64,000 bases of DNA from Cystobacter fuscus DSM 2262 (GCF_000335475.2 NZ_ANAH02000066.1:62001-126000); one strand, 5' to 3'. Shown: positions 27,609 to 37,810, numbered from the stretch's first letter. Notes: generated by a model from the sequence alone, not told the origin. Program-made: numbers and translations.

Positions 27609-29795
27609 ATGGCGCAGGAGACTCCAAACGGAACGAGTCAGGAGGCATCCCGTCAAGAGCAGGGACGCGAGCAGTCCAGCCAGGAGGAGGAGCCCGAGTG
27701 TCGCGCCTCGCGGCTCGAAGCGGAACTCCAGCGAGCCCAGGCGCAGCTCGAGCGCCGCGACCGGCAACTCCAGGTCCTGACGCTCGCCGCGAGGGACCTC
27801 AACTCGAGCCTTCATGGCCTGGACATCATGCGGCGGCTCGTCTGGAGCGCCATGGATCTGGTGGACGCGGCCGAGGGCCTCTGGGGACGGCTGAGCGAAG
27901 GCCGCATGATCATCATGGAGTCCTTGTGGCGCGAGGGGAGGGCCGTCGAAACCCGCCACGTCGTCCTCGAGCCGAATGTGGGGGTTCCCGGCCACGTGCT
28001 GGTCACCCGGAAGCCCTACATCTCGAACGATGCGGCCAACGATGAGCATGTCCTGTCGCATCTGCAGAAGGCCCGGGGTTTCTACAACCTCATCGACCTG
28101 CCCCTCTTGGCCCGCACCGGGGAACTGTTGGGTTGCTTCGAGCTCCACGACAAGAAGGACCACCAGCCCTTCACCCAGGAGGACCTGGAACTCCTCCAGG
28201 CGCTGAGCGCCCTTGCCGGAGTGGCCCTGGAGAACTCGCGCCTCTTCGACACGGTCCAATCCGAGCGCAGGACCCTGGAGACGATCGTGCAACAGATGCC
28301 AGCGGGTTTCACCCTCGCGGCGGCTTCGTCGGGAAGGATCATCTACTCCAATCAGGAGTCAGAGCGCCTCCTGGGACATCCGGCGTTGCGGCTCGAGGGC
28401 CAGGAGCCGTGCGCCCCGTGGGGAGCCGTTCATCCGGATCTCACCCCCTACAAGCCCGAGGAGTATCCGCTGGCCCGGGCCCTCCACGAAGGCGAGACCA
28501 TCAAGGACGAGCAGATGTTGTACCGCCGGGGCGACGGAACGCTCGCCTACCTCTCCGTCATGGCGGCGCCGATCCGCGATGCGGAGGGCCGGATCACCGA
28601 GGCCGTCAGTGTCTTCTCCGACATTTCGGGACGTAAGCGGGCCGAGCGGAAGCTCGAGGAGAGCGAGAACAAGTTCCGCCGGCTCTTCGAGTCCAACCTG
28701 ATCGGTATCGTCTTCGGCGACATCCAGGGGGGCCTCTACGACGTGAACGACTACTACGCCCGGCTCATCGGTGTTCCCCGCGAGGAGATCCTCGCGGGCA
28801 AGGTTCGCTGGGATCTCCTCACGCCGCCGGAGGACCTGGAGAAGGACAAGGCCGCGGCGCGGGAGATGCTCGAATCACCCGAGGGAGTCTGCACTCCTTA
28901 CGAGAAGCGCTACATCCTCCCGGACGGCCGGGTCGTGTGGATCTTCCTGGGGTGTGCCTTCATCGATGCGGGTCGCCTCAAGAACGTCGCGTTCGTCATC
29001 GACATCACGGGGAACAAGGAGTCCGAGGAACTGCTCGCGAGGAGCCTCTCCAGTGAGCAGGTGGCCCGAGAAGAGGCGGAGACCATCCTGGCGCAGCTCC
29101 GGGTCGAGCGGGAGCTGCGCGAGCGTTTCGTGTCGGCGCTCAGCCATGATCTCCGCACGCCCCTGACCGCGGCGAAGATGAGCGCCCAGCTCATTCCCCG
29201 CCAGCCGAACCTGCCCGACAAGGTCTACTCACTGGCCGCCCGGGTGAGGCACAACATCGACCGCGCGGACCAGATGATCACCGACCTCCTGGATGCCAAC
29301 CGCATCCAGGCGGGCCAGGGGCTGCCCATCGAGCTGGCTCCATGCGATCTCTGGCAGGTGGTGTCCGACACGCTGGAGGAGCTCTCGACCATTCACGGGG
29401 AGCGGTTCCTCCTTCGGGGAGAGGAGCGGCTGCTGGGCGACTGGGATGCGCGGGCCTTGCGCAGGCTCGTCGAGAACCTCTGCGGCAATGCCATCAAGTA
29501 CGGGGACCCGATGGAGCAGGTGACCGTGAGCCTGAAGCAGGACGGCGACCTGGCGGAGCTGGCCGTCCACAACTGGGGAAACCCCATCCCCGCCGACGAG
29601 CGGGAGCAACTCTTCCACTACCTCACCCGGGCGAAGAGCGCGGAGAGCAGTGGAAAGAAGGGCTGGGGAATCGGGCTGACGCTCGTGAGGGGAGTTGCCG
29701 AGGCGCATGATGGAAGCGTCCACGTGGAGAGCACCCAGGAGACGGGGACGACCTTCCGCGTGCGCCTCCCCAGGAGGGCGAAGCCTCCCGAGTGA
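27609..29795 (+). CDS. Soluble hybrid-sensor histidine kinase: coiled coil, GAF, PAS, PAS, HisKA, HATPase
   Basis: A 728-residue cytoplasmic kinase without TM segments. After a Glu/Gln-rich start and a coiled coil (~30-55) come a GAF domain (~60-215), a PAS domain (~225-345, starting TIVQQMPAGFTLA), a second PAS-PAC (~350-470, KFRRLFESNLIGIVF and KRYILPDGRVVWI), HisKA with the H-box SALSHDLRTPLT (His about 513) and an HATPase with NLCGNAIKYG (N-box) and GWGIGLTLVRGVAEAH (G-box). It should autophosphorylate in response to a small ligand or redox state sensed by GAF/PAS. No receiver domain and no adjacent response regulator, so its partner is elsewhere. ATG 27609 is preferred; the frame is open to 27492. 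Confidence 0.92.
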   Translation: MAQETPNGTSQEASRQEQGREQSSQEEEPECRASRLEAELQRAQAQLERRDRQLQVLTLAARDLNSSLHGLDIMRRLVWSAMDLVDAAEGLWGRLSEGRMIIMESLWREGRAVETRHVVLEPNVGVPGHVLVTRKPYISNDAANDEHVLSHLQKARGFYNLIDLPLLARTGELLGCFELHDKKDHQPFTQEDLELLQALSALAGVALENSRLFDTVQSERRTLETIVQQMPAGFTLAAASSGRIIYSNQESERLLGHPALRLEGQEPCAPWGAVHPDLTPYKPEEYPLARALHEGETIKDEQMLYRRGDGTLAYLSVMAAPIRDAEGRITEAVSVFSDISGRKRAERKLEESENKFRRLFESNLIGIVFGDIQGGLYDVNDYYARLIGVPREEILAGKVRWDLLTPPEDLEKDKAAAREMLESPEGVCTPYEKRYILPDGRVVWIFLGCAFIDAGRLKNVAFVIDITGNKESEELLARSLSSEQVAREEAETILAQLRVERELRERFVSALSHDLRTPLTAAKMSAQLIPRQPNLPDKVYSLAARVRHNIDRADQMITDLLDANRIQAGQGLPIELAPCDLWQVVSDTLEELSTIHGERFLLRGEERLLGDWDARALRRLVENLCGNAIKYGDPMEQVTVSLKQDGDLAELAVHNWGNPIPADEREQLFHYLTRAKSAESSGKKGWGIGLTLVRGVAEAHDGSVHVESTQETGTTFRVRLPRRAKPPE

Positions 29796-29914
29796 GGCGC
29801 GCATCGTGGACGTCCCTTCCCGCGACGATCCTCACGAGATGTATGGGAGGGACCGACCCCGCTTCGCGGGAGCGCGACCACGACGGAGCTGTACTCCCTG
29901 CCGTGAGTCACGCA

Positions 29915-29941
29915 GGGCGGCCCGTCCCCCAAGGGCCGCCC
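29915..29941. terminator. Hairpin between convergent genes (terminator-like)
   Basis: 9-bp perfect stem GGGCGGCCC / GGGCCGCCC with a 9-nt loop, between the histidine kinase and the convergent MFS gene (stop at 29945). Followed on the plus strand by ATCCTATTT only, so termination strength is uncertain. Confidence 0.5.
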
Positions 29942-29944
29942 ATC

Positions 29945-31423
29945 CTATTTCCTCGCCAGTCCAAACGAGGCCAGCAGGTAGTGGAAGGCGGCCCAGAAAT
30001 AGAAGCACAGCAGGAGGATGATTCCCTGCCGCGTGGCGAGCGCCAGACTGCCCGCGCAATGGCTCACCACGTCCGCCGTCGCTCCCACCGGAGCCGCGCC
30101 GCCCGGACAGGCCGCCTGGAACGTCTGGGGAGCGGCGCTGAAGAAGCCGCCGAGCGAGGCGAAGAGGCTGTCCACCCCCGGGTGGGCATGGTTGAACGCC
30201 GCGAAGTGATCGATCACCCAGCCCGCGAAGGGCGGCCCACCTCCGAGGGAGATCAGGTTCAGGAAGAACAACAGCAGCGCCGCGGCCGTCGCGCGCCGAC
30301 GCGTCTCCACCGCGTTCTGCACCACCCCGAAGGTGGGGCCCATGTAGGTGTAGTGGAAGATGCCGGGCAGCAGGAGGATGAACGCCGCGGTCTTCCACGA
30401 GTCCTGCATGTAGGCGGTGATGTAGATGGGCGCGGCGATGGCGAGACCGATGGCCGGCGTCAGGGCATACCAGCGGGGACTGCGCTGGGAGAGCCGATCG
30501 GCGACGAAGCCGCCCAGGAGCGTGCCAATACCCGAGGAAAAGCCACTCACCAGGCCGGTGATGATGCCCACCTGGGTGAAGTTCAGCCCGAAGGTGCGGA
30601 TGAAGTAGGGGGGCACGAAGGTGCCCGAGCCATAGGAGCCGATGCTCGCGAGGGTGATGCCCAGCGACATGTGCAGCACCGGCCCATTGCGGAGCATGGC
30701 CCGGGCGACCACGCCCAGTTCCTTGAGCTCGGCGGCCAGGGTCGGAGCGGTCCGGGCCGGAGCGTCGGCCACGACGTGCGGCGCCGGAGCGGGCCCGGCG
30801 CTGGACTCGGAATGGCCGCGTGGCGGCTCCTGGATGAGCAGCTTGATGGCCAGCGCGATGAGCACGCCCGGCAGACCCACCGCCATGAAGGCGACACGCC
30901 AGGAGTAGTTCTGCGCCAGCCAGCCACCCATCACCGCGCCGAACATGACCCCCAGGGGAAGGCCGAAGGAGTAGACCGACAGCGCCGAGGCCCGCTTCCT
31001 CGGCTCGAAGTAGTCGCTGATCAGGCTGTGGGCGGGGGGCGTCAGGCCCGCCTCGCCCACGCCCACCCCGAACCGGAACAGCGCCAGCTGCGCGAAGTTG
31101 GCCGCCATGCCGCACAGCGCGGTGAACCCCGACCAGATGACGATGGCCCAGGAGATGATGTTCACCCGGGACGAGCGCTCGGCGATGCGCGCGATGGGAA
31201 TGCCCAACAGCGTGTAGAGCAGCGCGAAATAGAGTCCACCCAGCAGGCCCAACTGGGTGTCACTGATCTTCAGGTCGACTTTGATCGCCTGCCCGATGGT
31301 AGCGATGATCGTGCGGTCGACGAAGTTGAACGTGTAGGCCAGGACGAGCAGCGCCAGGACCAGGTTCTTGTAGCGTGAGGAGTAGAGCGGCTGGGGGATT
31401 GCACCCGTGGCGGTGTCGTTCAT
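29945..31423 (-). CDS. MFS transporter (Spinster/ANT-like)
   Basis: A 492-residue protein with twelve predicted TM segments. Early motifs VLAYTFNFVDRTIIATIGQ and GLLGGLYFALLYTLLGIPIARIAER (MFS signature A) and RFGVGVGEAGLTPPAHSLISDYF identify the major facilitator superfamily, in the group with Spinster-like and organic-anion/sugar-phosphate transporters. The central cytoplasmic loop (EPPRGHSESSAGPAP) is enlarged. Substrate is not predictable. ATG 31423 gives the family N-terminus; the Shine-Dalgarno is weak. Monocistronic. Confidence 0.9.
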   Translation of the reverse strand: MNDTATGAIPQPLYSSRYKNLVLALLVLAYTFNFVDRTIIATIGQAIKVDLKISDTQLGLLGGLYFALLYTLLGIPIARIAERSSRVNIISWAIVIWSGFTALCGMAANFAQLALFRFGVGVGEAGLTPPAHSLISDYFEPRKRASALSVYSFGLPLGVMFGAVMGGWLAQNYSWRVAFMAVGLPGVLIALAIKLLIQEPPRGHSESSAGPAPAPHVVADAPARTAPTLAAELKELGVVARAMLRNGPVLHMSLGITLASIGSYGSGTFVPPYFIRTFGLNFTQVGIITGLVSGFSSGIGTLLGGFVADRLSQRSPRWYALTPAIGLAIAAPIYITAYMQDSWKTAAFILLLPGIFHYTYMGPTFGVVQNAVETRRRATAAALLLFFLNLISLGGGPPFAGWVIDHFAAFNHAHPGVDSLFASLGGFFSAAPQTFQAACPGGAAPVGATADVVSHCAGSLALATRQGIILLLCFYFWAAFHYLLASFGLARK

Positions 31424-31565
31424 GAGCAGAGTCCCGGAAGGCGCGGGTGGCGGTGATGTGTGGCCGCGCAAGTTAATGGGGGAAGCGGCAACGCACCTAG
31501 CGTGAACTCTCTCGGCCTCCCGGGCTCGCTCGGGGCGAGGTGTCTGACTCGGGGGAGGCCACATC

Positions 31566-31603
31566 AAAAAAGAAACCCCGCCGCCGGTGGGACCGGGGCG
31601 GGG
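31566..31603 (-). terminator. Rho-independent terminator of the cytochrome c gene
   Basis: On the minus strand: CCCCGCC, inner stem CCGGT-CCC-ACCGG, one bulged C, GGCGGGG, then TTTCTTTTTT. It lies ~35 bp after the stop of the gene at 31639. Confidence 0.88.
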
Positions 31604-31638
31604 CGGGATGGGGTAGGGAGGCCTGGCTCACTCGCCGG

Positions 31639-34518
31639 CTACTGGCCGTCGAGCTTGCCGTCCAGGTTGCGATCGAGCGCGATGCGCACGCCCGAGCCCG
31701 GCGGAACCGCGGTGAAGGTCACCTCCTGGCCCGCCTTGATCGCCAGCGTGCGCAGGGCCGTGGTGGTGATGTTCGCGGTGCCGTCGTCGGGCTTCCACGT
31801 CCCCGCGCCGCGGTCGTAGAGGAAGCCCTTCGGCTTGCCGCCCACGACCGTCTTCGCCACCAGGTCGGCCTCGTAGGTGGCGCCGCCCAGGGCCTTCGAC
31901 ACGAACGGCGCCTTGGCGCGCGCGATGAGCAGGTCGATGCGCGAGCCCACGGCGGCGGCGTTCGTCGACGTGAGCGTCACCTGCTGGCCCACGATGGGCG
32001 CCAGATCGGAGTCCGCCGCCAGCATGAAGGCCTCCACGTTGCGGCGGTCGGTGTCACCCGGGAAGCCCACGAGCGGCCCACCGACGCTGGTGTTGGAGAA
32101 CACGATGGCGCTGAAGAAGCGGAACAGGGTGTCCACCGCGCCGTCATGCGTGAAGCCGAAGCCGCGGATCTGGTCTCCCATCGGCCCCGTCTCCGGGTGC
32201 TGGAAGAAGCTGCTGTCCGGGAAGCCGAACATGCCGACCTTCGTGTACATGTTGCGCACGTGGGGAATCTTCATGATCTGGCTGATTCCCTCGAAGCTCG
32301 ACTTGCCGTCGGTGCCGTAGAAGCCCTGCGAGGCGTCGATGGTGTGGCAGCCGTTGCAGTTGAAGCCGGTGTCCGAGCCGATCGCGAGGCCGTCCACCCG
32401 GCGGCTGCCGAAGTAGAAGTCGCGGCCGGCCTGCTGGGCGGTGGTGAGCGAATTGTCCAACTTGCGGATGGGGTTGGGCGGCAGCTGCACCTGGAGCTGG
32501 AAGGCGGTGAACTTGTTCATCTCCTCCTCGCTCGGCATCGAGACGCGGCCGAGCAGCCCCTCGTACGCCACGATGAAGTTCTTGAACGACACGTCCTCCG
32601 CGTCCGAGTTGACGCCGTAGAAGCCGTTCGAGCGGTCACCCCGCCAGTGCATGGCGCCCGAGTTCGCCATGCCGCGCAGGGTCTGCGTCGTCATGGGCCC
32701 CTTCATCGGGTGGAAGGCATGCTGGTCGCCGGTGCCGTTGATGGGCGAGCCCGGGTGCCCGGTGAGCGCATTGAACGCGCCGATCGCCAGATCGCTCGCG
32801 AGGCGCTTGTCGATGGGGTTGGTGGACACCTCGTCGTCCGGGTTGCCCAGATCCCAGGCGATCTCGTCCTTGTCGCCGAAGATGTGGCAGCTGGCGCAGG
32901 ACGCCTCGCCGTTGGCGGAGGAGAAGTCCGCGTCGTACAGGAAGGGACGGCCCTCCACGACGGAGGCGGGCTCCGGATTGTAGAGGGCGGCCGAGGCCAC
33001 CTGCTTCCTGGTGGCGAGGTCGATGACCTTCACCCCGTTGTCGTAGCGGGTCATCACGTAGAGGCGGTTGCGTGCCTCATCCAGCACGAGGCCGCTGGGG
33101 CCGCCGCTCACCGGGATGTAGTTGGCGCTCGCGGTCTTCGGGTTGAAGGTGTCGGCCTCCAGCGCCGCGGTGTCGAAGACACCGACCTTGTTCGAGCTGA
33201 ACGCGGTCACGTACAGCTTCGTGCCGTCGCTCGAGATCGCCATCTCCGTCGGGGTGGAGAGGGTGTGATTCTTGGCCGAGGGATCGAACCCGGCGGAGTT
33301 GGCCAGCTTCGAGTAGTCGATGTGCTTGTTGAGGTGGCGGGGGTAGACCGTTCCCCCGGAGATGACGCTGATGCGCATCTTCGCGATGTTGCCCTGCACC
33401 GTGCTGCCGCCGAAGACGCCGGGGCCCTCGAAGCGCGTGAGGTTGTTGGCGTCGCTGTTGGTCGCGTACACCACGCCCGTCTTCGGATTGGTGGCCAGGT
33501 TGAAGATGCTCGTGCCCACGCCCGTGTAGAAGGCCTTCTGCTGCAGGTTGTCCGCGTCGAGGGCGAAGACATCCTTGTCGGGCAGGTTCAGGCGCACACC
33601 GTTGTTCCAGTTGCGGCCGAGCATGTCCTCCCACTGCTTGGTGGTGTTGTTCCACTTGACGATCAAGCCGGTCTCGGGCGCTTTCGCGCCCGCGGCGTTC
33701 GTCCGCGGACCGGGCAGACCGCCCGGAAGGATGTTGTTGCCCCACGGCAACGAGTCGGGGAAGACGAAACAGATGCCCGTGCTCTCGAACCCGTCACACA
33801 CGCTGTCCATGCTGACGGACGTCGTCTGGTTGCCGGACTGGGCAATGGCCGCATAGACCGTCTTCTTGTCCGGGCTGACGGCGAGGCCTCGCGGCGTGTC
33901 ACCGAAGAGCGTCACGATGCGCACGGGCGTGCCACCCAGCGTCGTTCCCAGGGAGGCCGGGTTGAAGACCCAGACGTCCGCGCGGCCCACGCTGGGCGTG
34001 GTGAGCTGCGGGTCGCCCGCGCCGGGGACGGAGGCGATGGACGGATCCGTGCGGTGCTGGCCGCGGTGCGCGGTGGTGATGAACGCATGGCCCTTGGTGC
34101 CAGCGAACACGATGTCGCGCGGCTCATCGCCCACGAGCAGCGTGCGCACCACGCGCGGAGTGCCTTCCAGGCTCACCACGCTGATGCTGTCCGAGAGGTG
34201 ATTGACCACCCACACCTCGGTGTTGCTCCGCGCGGCGACGGAGACCGGCTCGAGGCCCACCGGCACCTCGGCGATGAGCGAGAGGCCGGTGGCGGAGACC
34301 GAGAAGACCTCCAGGCGATTGTCCGGCGTGTTGACGGCGAACAGCCGCGTCCCGTCTGGCGAGAGGGCCATCGGACGGACGTGCGCGCTATCGAACTCGA
34401 CGAACGATGGCGTCTGGGCGGTGGCATTGACCGAAACCAACATCGATGCGGCGGCGCACAACGAAGCGGCTCGAGCGCGCCATCGGCTCTGGCTCGCGCC
34501 CACTTGCTGGGTACCCAT
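31639..34518 (-). CDS. Secreted YVTN-type beta-propeller di-heme cytochrome c
   Basis: A 959-residue exported protein. ATG 34518 has GAGGAGGT at ideal spacing and a signal peptide ending VSVNATAQ. Residues ~35-530 hold beta-propeller blades of the YVTN kind (GTRLFAVNTPDNRLEVF, SPDKKTVYAAI, GTKLYVTAFSSNKVGVFDT, RNRLYVMTRYDNGVKVIDL). The C-terminal third has two heme c sites, CASCH (~541) and CNGCH (~721), and resembles the MauG/CcpA peroxidase-like cytochrome arrangement. Such proteins act in periplasmic electron transfer or as substrate-oxidising enzymes; the propeller may bind substrate or cofactor. Divergent from the MalT-like regulator, 276 bp away, and followed by a strong terminator. Confidence 0.88.
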   Translation of the reverse strand: MGTQQVGASQSRWRARAASLCAAASMLVSVNATAQTPSFVEFDSAHVRPMALSPDGTRLFAVNTPDNRLEVFSVSATGLSLIAEVPVGLEPVSVAARSNTEVWVVNHLSDSISVVSLEGTPRVVRTLLVGDEPRDIVFAGTKGHAFITTAHRGQHRTDPSIASVPGAGDPQLTTPSVGRADVWVFNPASLGTTLGGTPVRIVTLFGDTPRGLAVSPDKKTVYAAIAQSGNQTTSVSMDSVCDGFESTGICFVFPDSLPWGNNILPGGLPGPRTNAAGAKAPETGLIVKWNNTTKQWEDMLGRNWNNGVRLNLPDKDVFALDADNLQQKAFYTGVGTSIFNLATNPKTGVVYATNSDANNLTRFEGPGVFGGSTVQGNIAKMRISVISGGTVYPRHLNKHIDYSKLANSAGFDPSAKNHTLSTPTEMAISSDGTKLYVTAFSSNKVGVFDTAALEADTFNPKTASANYIPVSGGPSGLVLDEARNRLYVMTRYDNGVKVIDLATRKQVASAALYNPEPASVVEGRPFLYDADFSSANGEASCASCHIFGDKDEIAWDLGNPDDEVSTNPIDKRLASDLAIGAFNALTGHPGSPINGTGDQHAFHPMKGPMTTQTLRGMANSGAMHWRGDRSNGFYGVNSDAEDVSFKNFIVAYEGLLGRVSMPSEEEMNKFTAFQLQVQLPPNPIRKLDNSLTTAQQAGRDFYFGSRRVDGLAIGSDTGFNCNGCHTIDASQGFYGTDGKSSFEGISQIMKIPHVRNMYTKVGMFGFPDSSFFQHPETGPMGDQIRGFGFTHDGAVDTLFRFFSAIVFSNTSVGGPLVGFPGDTDRRNVEAFMLAADSDLAPIVGQQVTLTSTNAAAVGSRIDLLIARAKAPFVSKALGGATYEADLVAKTVVGGKPKGFLYDRGAGTWKPDDGTANITTTALRTLAIKAGQEVTFTAVPPGSGVRIALDRNLDGKLDGQ

Positions 34519-34716
34519 GGGTTGGACCTCCTCGGGGGGTAAGCGTTGCAGTTCAGACCGCAACGCACGGGGAGTACCAAGCGACGCCCTGACATCGCCC
34601 CCACCGAAGGGAGGGGGAACCCCCCCATGGGCTCGCGAAAACGTGCGTTGACGCAATGCGTCCTGGGCGGGGAGACCCCTCTCACGACGCATCACACCAC
34701 AAGGGCTGTAAAACTC

Positions 34717-34731
34717 TATTTCCACGAAATA
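34717..34731. promoter_or_regulatory. Operator-like inverted repeat between divergent genes
   Basis: TATTTC-CAC-GAAATA, a perfect dyad with a 3-nt centre, in the A/T-richer part of the 276-bp region between the cytochrome gene and the LuxR-type regulator. It could be a regulator site for either promoter; no direct evidence. Confidence 0.4.
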
Positions 34732-34794
34732 AGGGCAAGAACCAGAAGTACGTGTTCTAATTGACCCGGAAATCAGTCGTCGGGGGATGGGTCA

Positions 34795-37596
34795 ATGCCG
34801 AGCCTTGGAAGCGCAATGAGGAGTCGTCGTGCGTCATCGCCTTTCCTGTCGGACGTCGCGGAGCATGTGGCACCGTGCGGCGAACATCTCTCGCATCTGC
34901 TGCCGACGAAGCTCTCTCCGCCGCAGACGACGTCCGTGCTGGTGGCGCGTGACGCGCCGCTGCGGAAGATGGACCGGGGCGTCGGCGGAAAGCTGGTGCT
35001 GGTGACCGCGCCGCTCGGCTGGGGCAAGACGACGCTGCTGGCGCAGTGGTACCGCGAAGCGTGCGCGCGGCGGCTGTTCGCGTGGCTGTCGCTCGACGAG
35101 CTGGACAACGCGCCCGAGCGCTTCTTCTCGTATCTGGTGGGGGCCATCCGCCGGGCCGCGCCGGACTTCGACGCGTACATCGCGAGCCCGCTCGACGCGC
35201 AGGTGGAGCTTCCGCTCGATCACGCCATGTCCGTCGTGCTGCGCAGCCTGTGGAACCTGGGACGCGAGCTGGTGGTGGTGCTCGACGACTTCCACGTGCT
35301 GCGCGAGCCCGCGCTGGTGCGGGCCTTTTCGTACCTGCTCGAGCACTCGCCGCCGCACGTCCACTGGGTCGTCGCGTCGCGCAGCCTGCCCGAGCTGGGC
35401 CTGGCGAAGCTGAAGCTCACCGAGCAACTGGTGATGCTCGACAGCCGCGACCTGAGCCTGGATGGCGAGGCCATCCGCGAGCTGGGACAGCGCCTGTGTG
35501 ACACCGAGCTCGCGCCCGATGACGTCGAGTACCTGCGCTCCCGCACCGAGGGGTGGGTCGCCGGCGTGAAGCTGGCGCTGCTGTCGGTGGGCGAGCACGC
35601 GAACGTGGGGGACGCGCTGCGCGAGGCCATCGGCTCCAACCAGGACGTGGCGCGCTACCTCGCGGACGCGGTGCTGCGCGAGCAGAGCGAGGAGGTGCAC
35701 GAGTTCCTGGTGCTGAGCTCGGTGGTGGACCAGCTCAACGGGGAGCTGTGCAACGCGCTGCTGGGCATCACCCATGGCCCGGCGTTGCTGGCGAACCTCG
35801 AGCGGGCACAGCTCTTCATCCAGCCGCTCGACGCCCAGCGTCAGTGGTACCGCTACCACGCCCTGTTCCTCGACTTCCTGAGGACCCAGCTCGCGTGCGA
35901 CTTCGGCGACCGCGTCCCCTGGCTGCATCGGGCGGCGAGCGCGTGGTTCGCCGAGCACCAGCGGCCGGACGAGGCGCTCAAGCACGCGTTCGCCTCCGGA
36001 GACCGGGGCTGGTGTCTCGAGATCACGGCGCGCTGCGCCGAGGCGTGGATGCGCGAGGGGGAGATCGCCTCCGTGCTCCACTGGACGGAGAAGCTGACGA
36101 CGGAGGAGGTCATCCGCTCGCCGGCGCTCTGCGTGGCGCACATCGCGTGCCTCATCCTGTCCCGGCGCTACGCGCAGGCCTCTTGCGCGCTGCGGGACGC
36201 CAGGCACCACCTCGCGACCGCGCACGCCACGTCCGAACCGGGGCGCGAGCGGCTGTCGAGGCAGCTCGAGCGCCTCACGCTGTTGCACTCCATCCTGTCC
36301 GGCGCGGCCCCGGGCTCCGGCACGGAGCTGGACGCATGGCCGGGCCATGAGGACCCGGACGTCTTCATGGCGGGCGTGCTGCTGGCGGCGAAGGCCTACC
36401 AGGCGCTCCGGATGAACAGGTTCGATGCGATGCGCCGGCTCGCGCTGAGCGCGCGAGAGACACTACGGGGACTCAACAGCCCCTTCATCGATGGCTACAC
36501 GGACGTCCTCATCGCGCTGGCGGACCGGGCGCAGGGGAACATGAAGGACGCGGCGGAGCGGTGCGAGGTGGCCTTCGCGCAGGCGAACCGTGGCCGGCGC
36601 AACCCGGTCTGGGTGAACGCGGCGACGGCACTGGCCAACGCCCGCTACGATCAAAACCGGCTCGACGAGGCCGAGGCGCTCTGCACCGAGGTGCTGCCAC
36701 TGCTGCCGCAGGCGCCCGCGTTCGAGACCTGCGCGATGGCCTACCTCGTGCTGGTCCGAATCAAGTCCATCCGCGGCAAGCACACGGAGGCCTGGCAGCT
36801 CCTGGACTACCTCCACAGCGTCCTCGAGTGCGGTCACCAGACGCGCTTCCTCGCCCATGTCTGCGGCGAGAAGATCCGGCTCGGCCTGATGGAGCAGGCG
36901 CCGGAGCGCATGCGGGTGGTGGCGCGGGAGTTCGGCCTGGGCGAGCGCATGCGGCGCGGAGAGTGGAGCGAGCGGCGCTTCTACGACGAGACCTGGGAGC
37001 GGCTCGGGCTCGCGCAGGCGTGGGTGCTGATGGCGCGCGGGCGGTACGGCAAGGCGCACGCGCTGCTGGAGACGCTGCGAGCCAGCGCCCATGACGTGGG
37101 CTACGTGTCCCGGGAGAGCGCGTTGCTCGCGGCGATCGCGGTGTGTCACTGGCGAGCCGGAGATCCCACGGCGGCGTTCGCCGCGCTCAACCGCGGCTTC
37201 GCGCTGGTGCAGCGCTTCGGCTTCACCCGCGGCGTGCTCGACGAGACGCCGGGGCTGCAGGAGGTCATCGTCGCGGCCGCCACCCAGCGCAAGCTGAGCC
37301 ACGTCCTGCCCTCCCGCTACACCGAGCGGTTCCAGGACGTGCTCTCGGCGGGGAGGAGTGAGCCGCATGAGTTCGCGGATCCGCCCAGCACGCCGCTCGA
37401 GCCGCTCACCGAGCGCGAGCTCCAGATGCTCAAGCTGCTCGCGCAGGGGCTGAGCAATCAGGAGATCAGCGAGCGCTCCAACGTGGCGCTCTCCACCACG
37501 AAGTGGCACCTGCGCAACGTGTTCGCCAAGCTCGACGTGACCACCCGCACCGCGGCCATCGTGAAGGCCCAGGAGAGGCTCCACCGGAACCTGTGA
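34795..37596 (+). CDS. MalT-like LuxR family transcriptional regulator (LAL/STAND type)
   Basis: A 933-residue ATP-dependent activator. A STAND NTPase module has Walker A APLGWGKTTLL (~70) and Walker B VVVLDDFHVLREP; then a helical region of MalT-type/TPR repeats (DAARRCEVAFAQANRG, HTEAWQLLDYLHSVLE); then a C-terminal LuxR HTH, LTERELQMLKLLAQGLSNQE followed by the recognition helix around STTKWHLRNVFAKLDV (~870-930). MalT proteins oligomerise on binding inducer and ATP. ATG 34795 fits, with the protein beginning at a short N-terminal extension. Likely regulates the divergent propeller cytochrome gene; that is inference from position. Confidence 0.93.
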   Translation: MPSLGSAMRSRRASSPFLSDVAEHVAPCGEHLSHLLPTKLSPPQTTSVLVARDAPLRKMDRGVGGKLVLVTAPLGWGKTTLLAQWYREACARRLFAWLSLDELDNAPERFFSYLVGAIRRAAPDFDAYIASPLDAQVELPLDHAMSVVLRSLWNLGRELVVVLDDFHVLREPALVRAFSYLLEHSPPHVHWVVASRSLPELGLAKLKLTEQLVMLDSRDLSLDGEAIRELGQRLCDTELAPDDVEYLRSRTEGWVAGVKLALLSVGEHANVGDALREAIGSNQDVARYLADAVLREQSEEVHEFLVLSSVVDQLNGELCNALLGITHGPALLANLERAQLFIQPLDAQRQWYRYHALFLDFLRTQLACDFGDRVPWLHRAASAWFAEHQRPDEALKHAFASGDRGWCLEITARCAEAWMREGEIASVLHWTEKLTTEEVIRSPALCVAHIACLILSRRYAQASCALRDARHHLATAHATSEPGRERLSRQLERLTLLHSILSGAAPGSGTELDAWPGHEDPDVFMAGVLLAAKAYQALRMNRFDAMRRLALSARETLRGLNSPFIDGYTDVLIALADRAQGNMKDAAERCEVAFAQANRGRRNPVWVNAATALANARYDQNRLDEAEALCTEVLPLLPQAPAFETCAMAYLVLVRIKSIRGKHTEAWQLLDYLHSVLECGHQTRFLAHVCGEKIRLGLMEQAPERMRVVAREFGLGERMRRGEWSERRFYDETWERLGLAQAWVLMARGRYGKAHALLETLRASAHDVGYVSRESALLAAIAVCHWRAGDPTAAFAALNRGFALVQRFGFTRGVLDETPGLQEVIVAAATQRKLSHVLPSRYTERFQDVLSAGRSEPHEFADPPSTPLEPLTERELQMLKLLAQGLSNQEISERSNVALSTTKWHLRNVFAKLDVTTRTAAIVKAQERLHRNL

Positions 37597-37810
37597 GGTG
37601 CCGCGCCAGGGAAACCATCGACGATGCTCTCCGTCTCGCTGGCTGGATCCTCCTGAGGGATGCCTCCCGACGAATGGACCCGGGCCTCTGGAACTCCCGC
37701 GACGCGGTGGATGGCGAGCGGCCGTTCGAGGGGGTGGCCCTGGATTTGCTCCCTGGCGGTGCGAAGCCGGAACCCTTAAGGAAGGGGTGTGGCGGCCGAG
37801 GAGGGCGTTC

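Noticed and set aside
31540-34542. 1000-codon open frame on the plus strand opposite the cytochrome gene
   Set aside because: The minus strand has clear family homology, heme motifs, a ribosome site and a terminator; the plus frame is Val/Arg/Gly-rich low-complexity.
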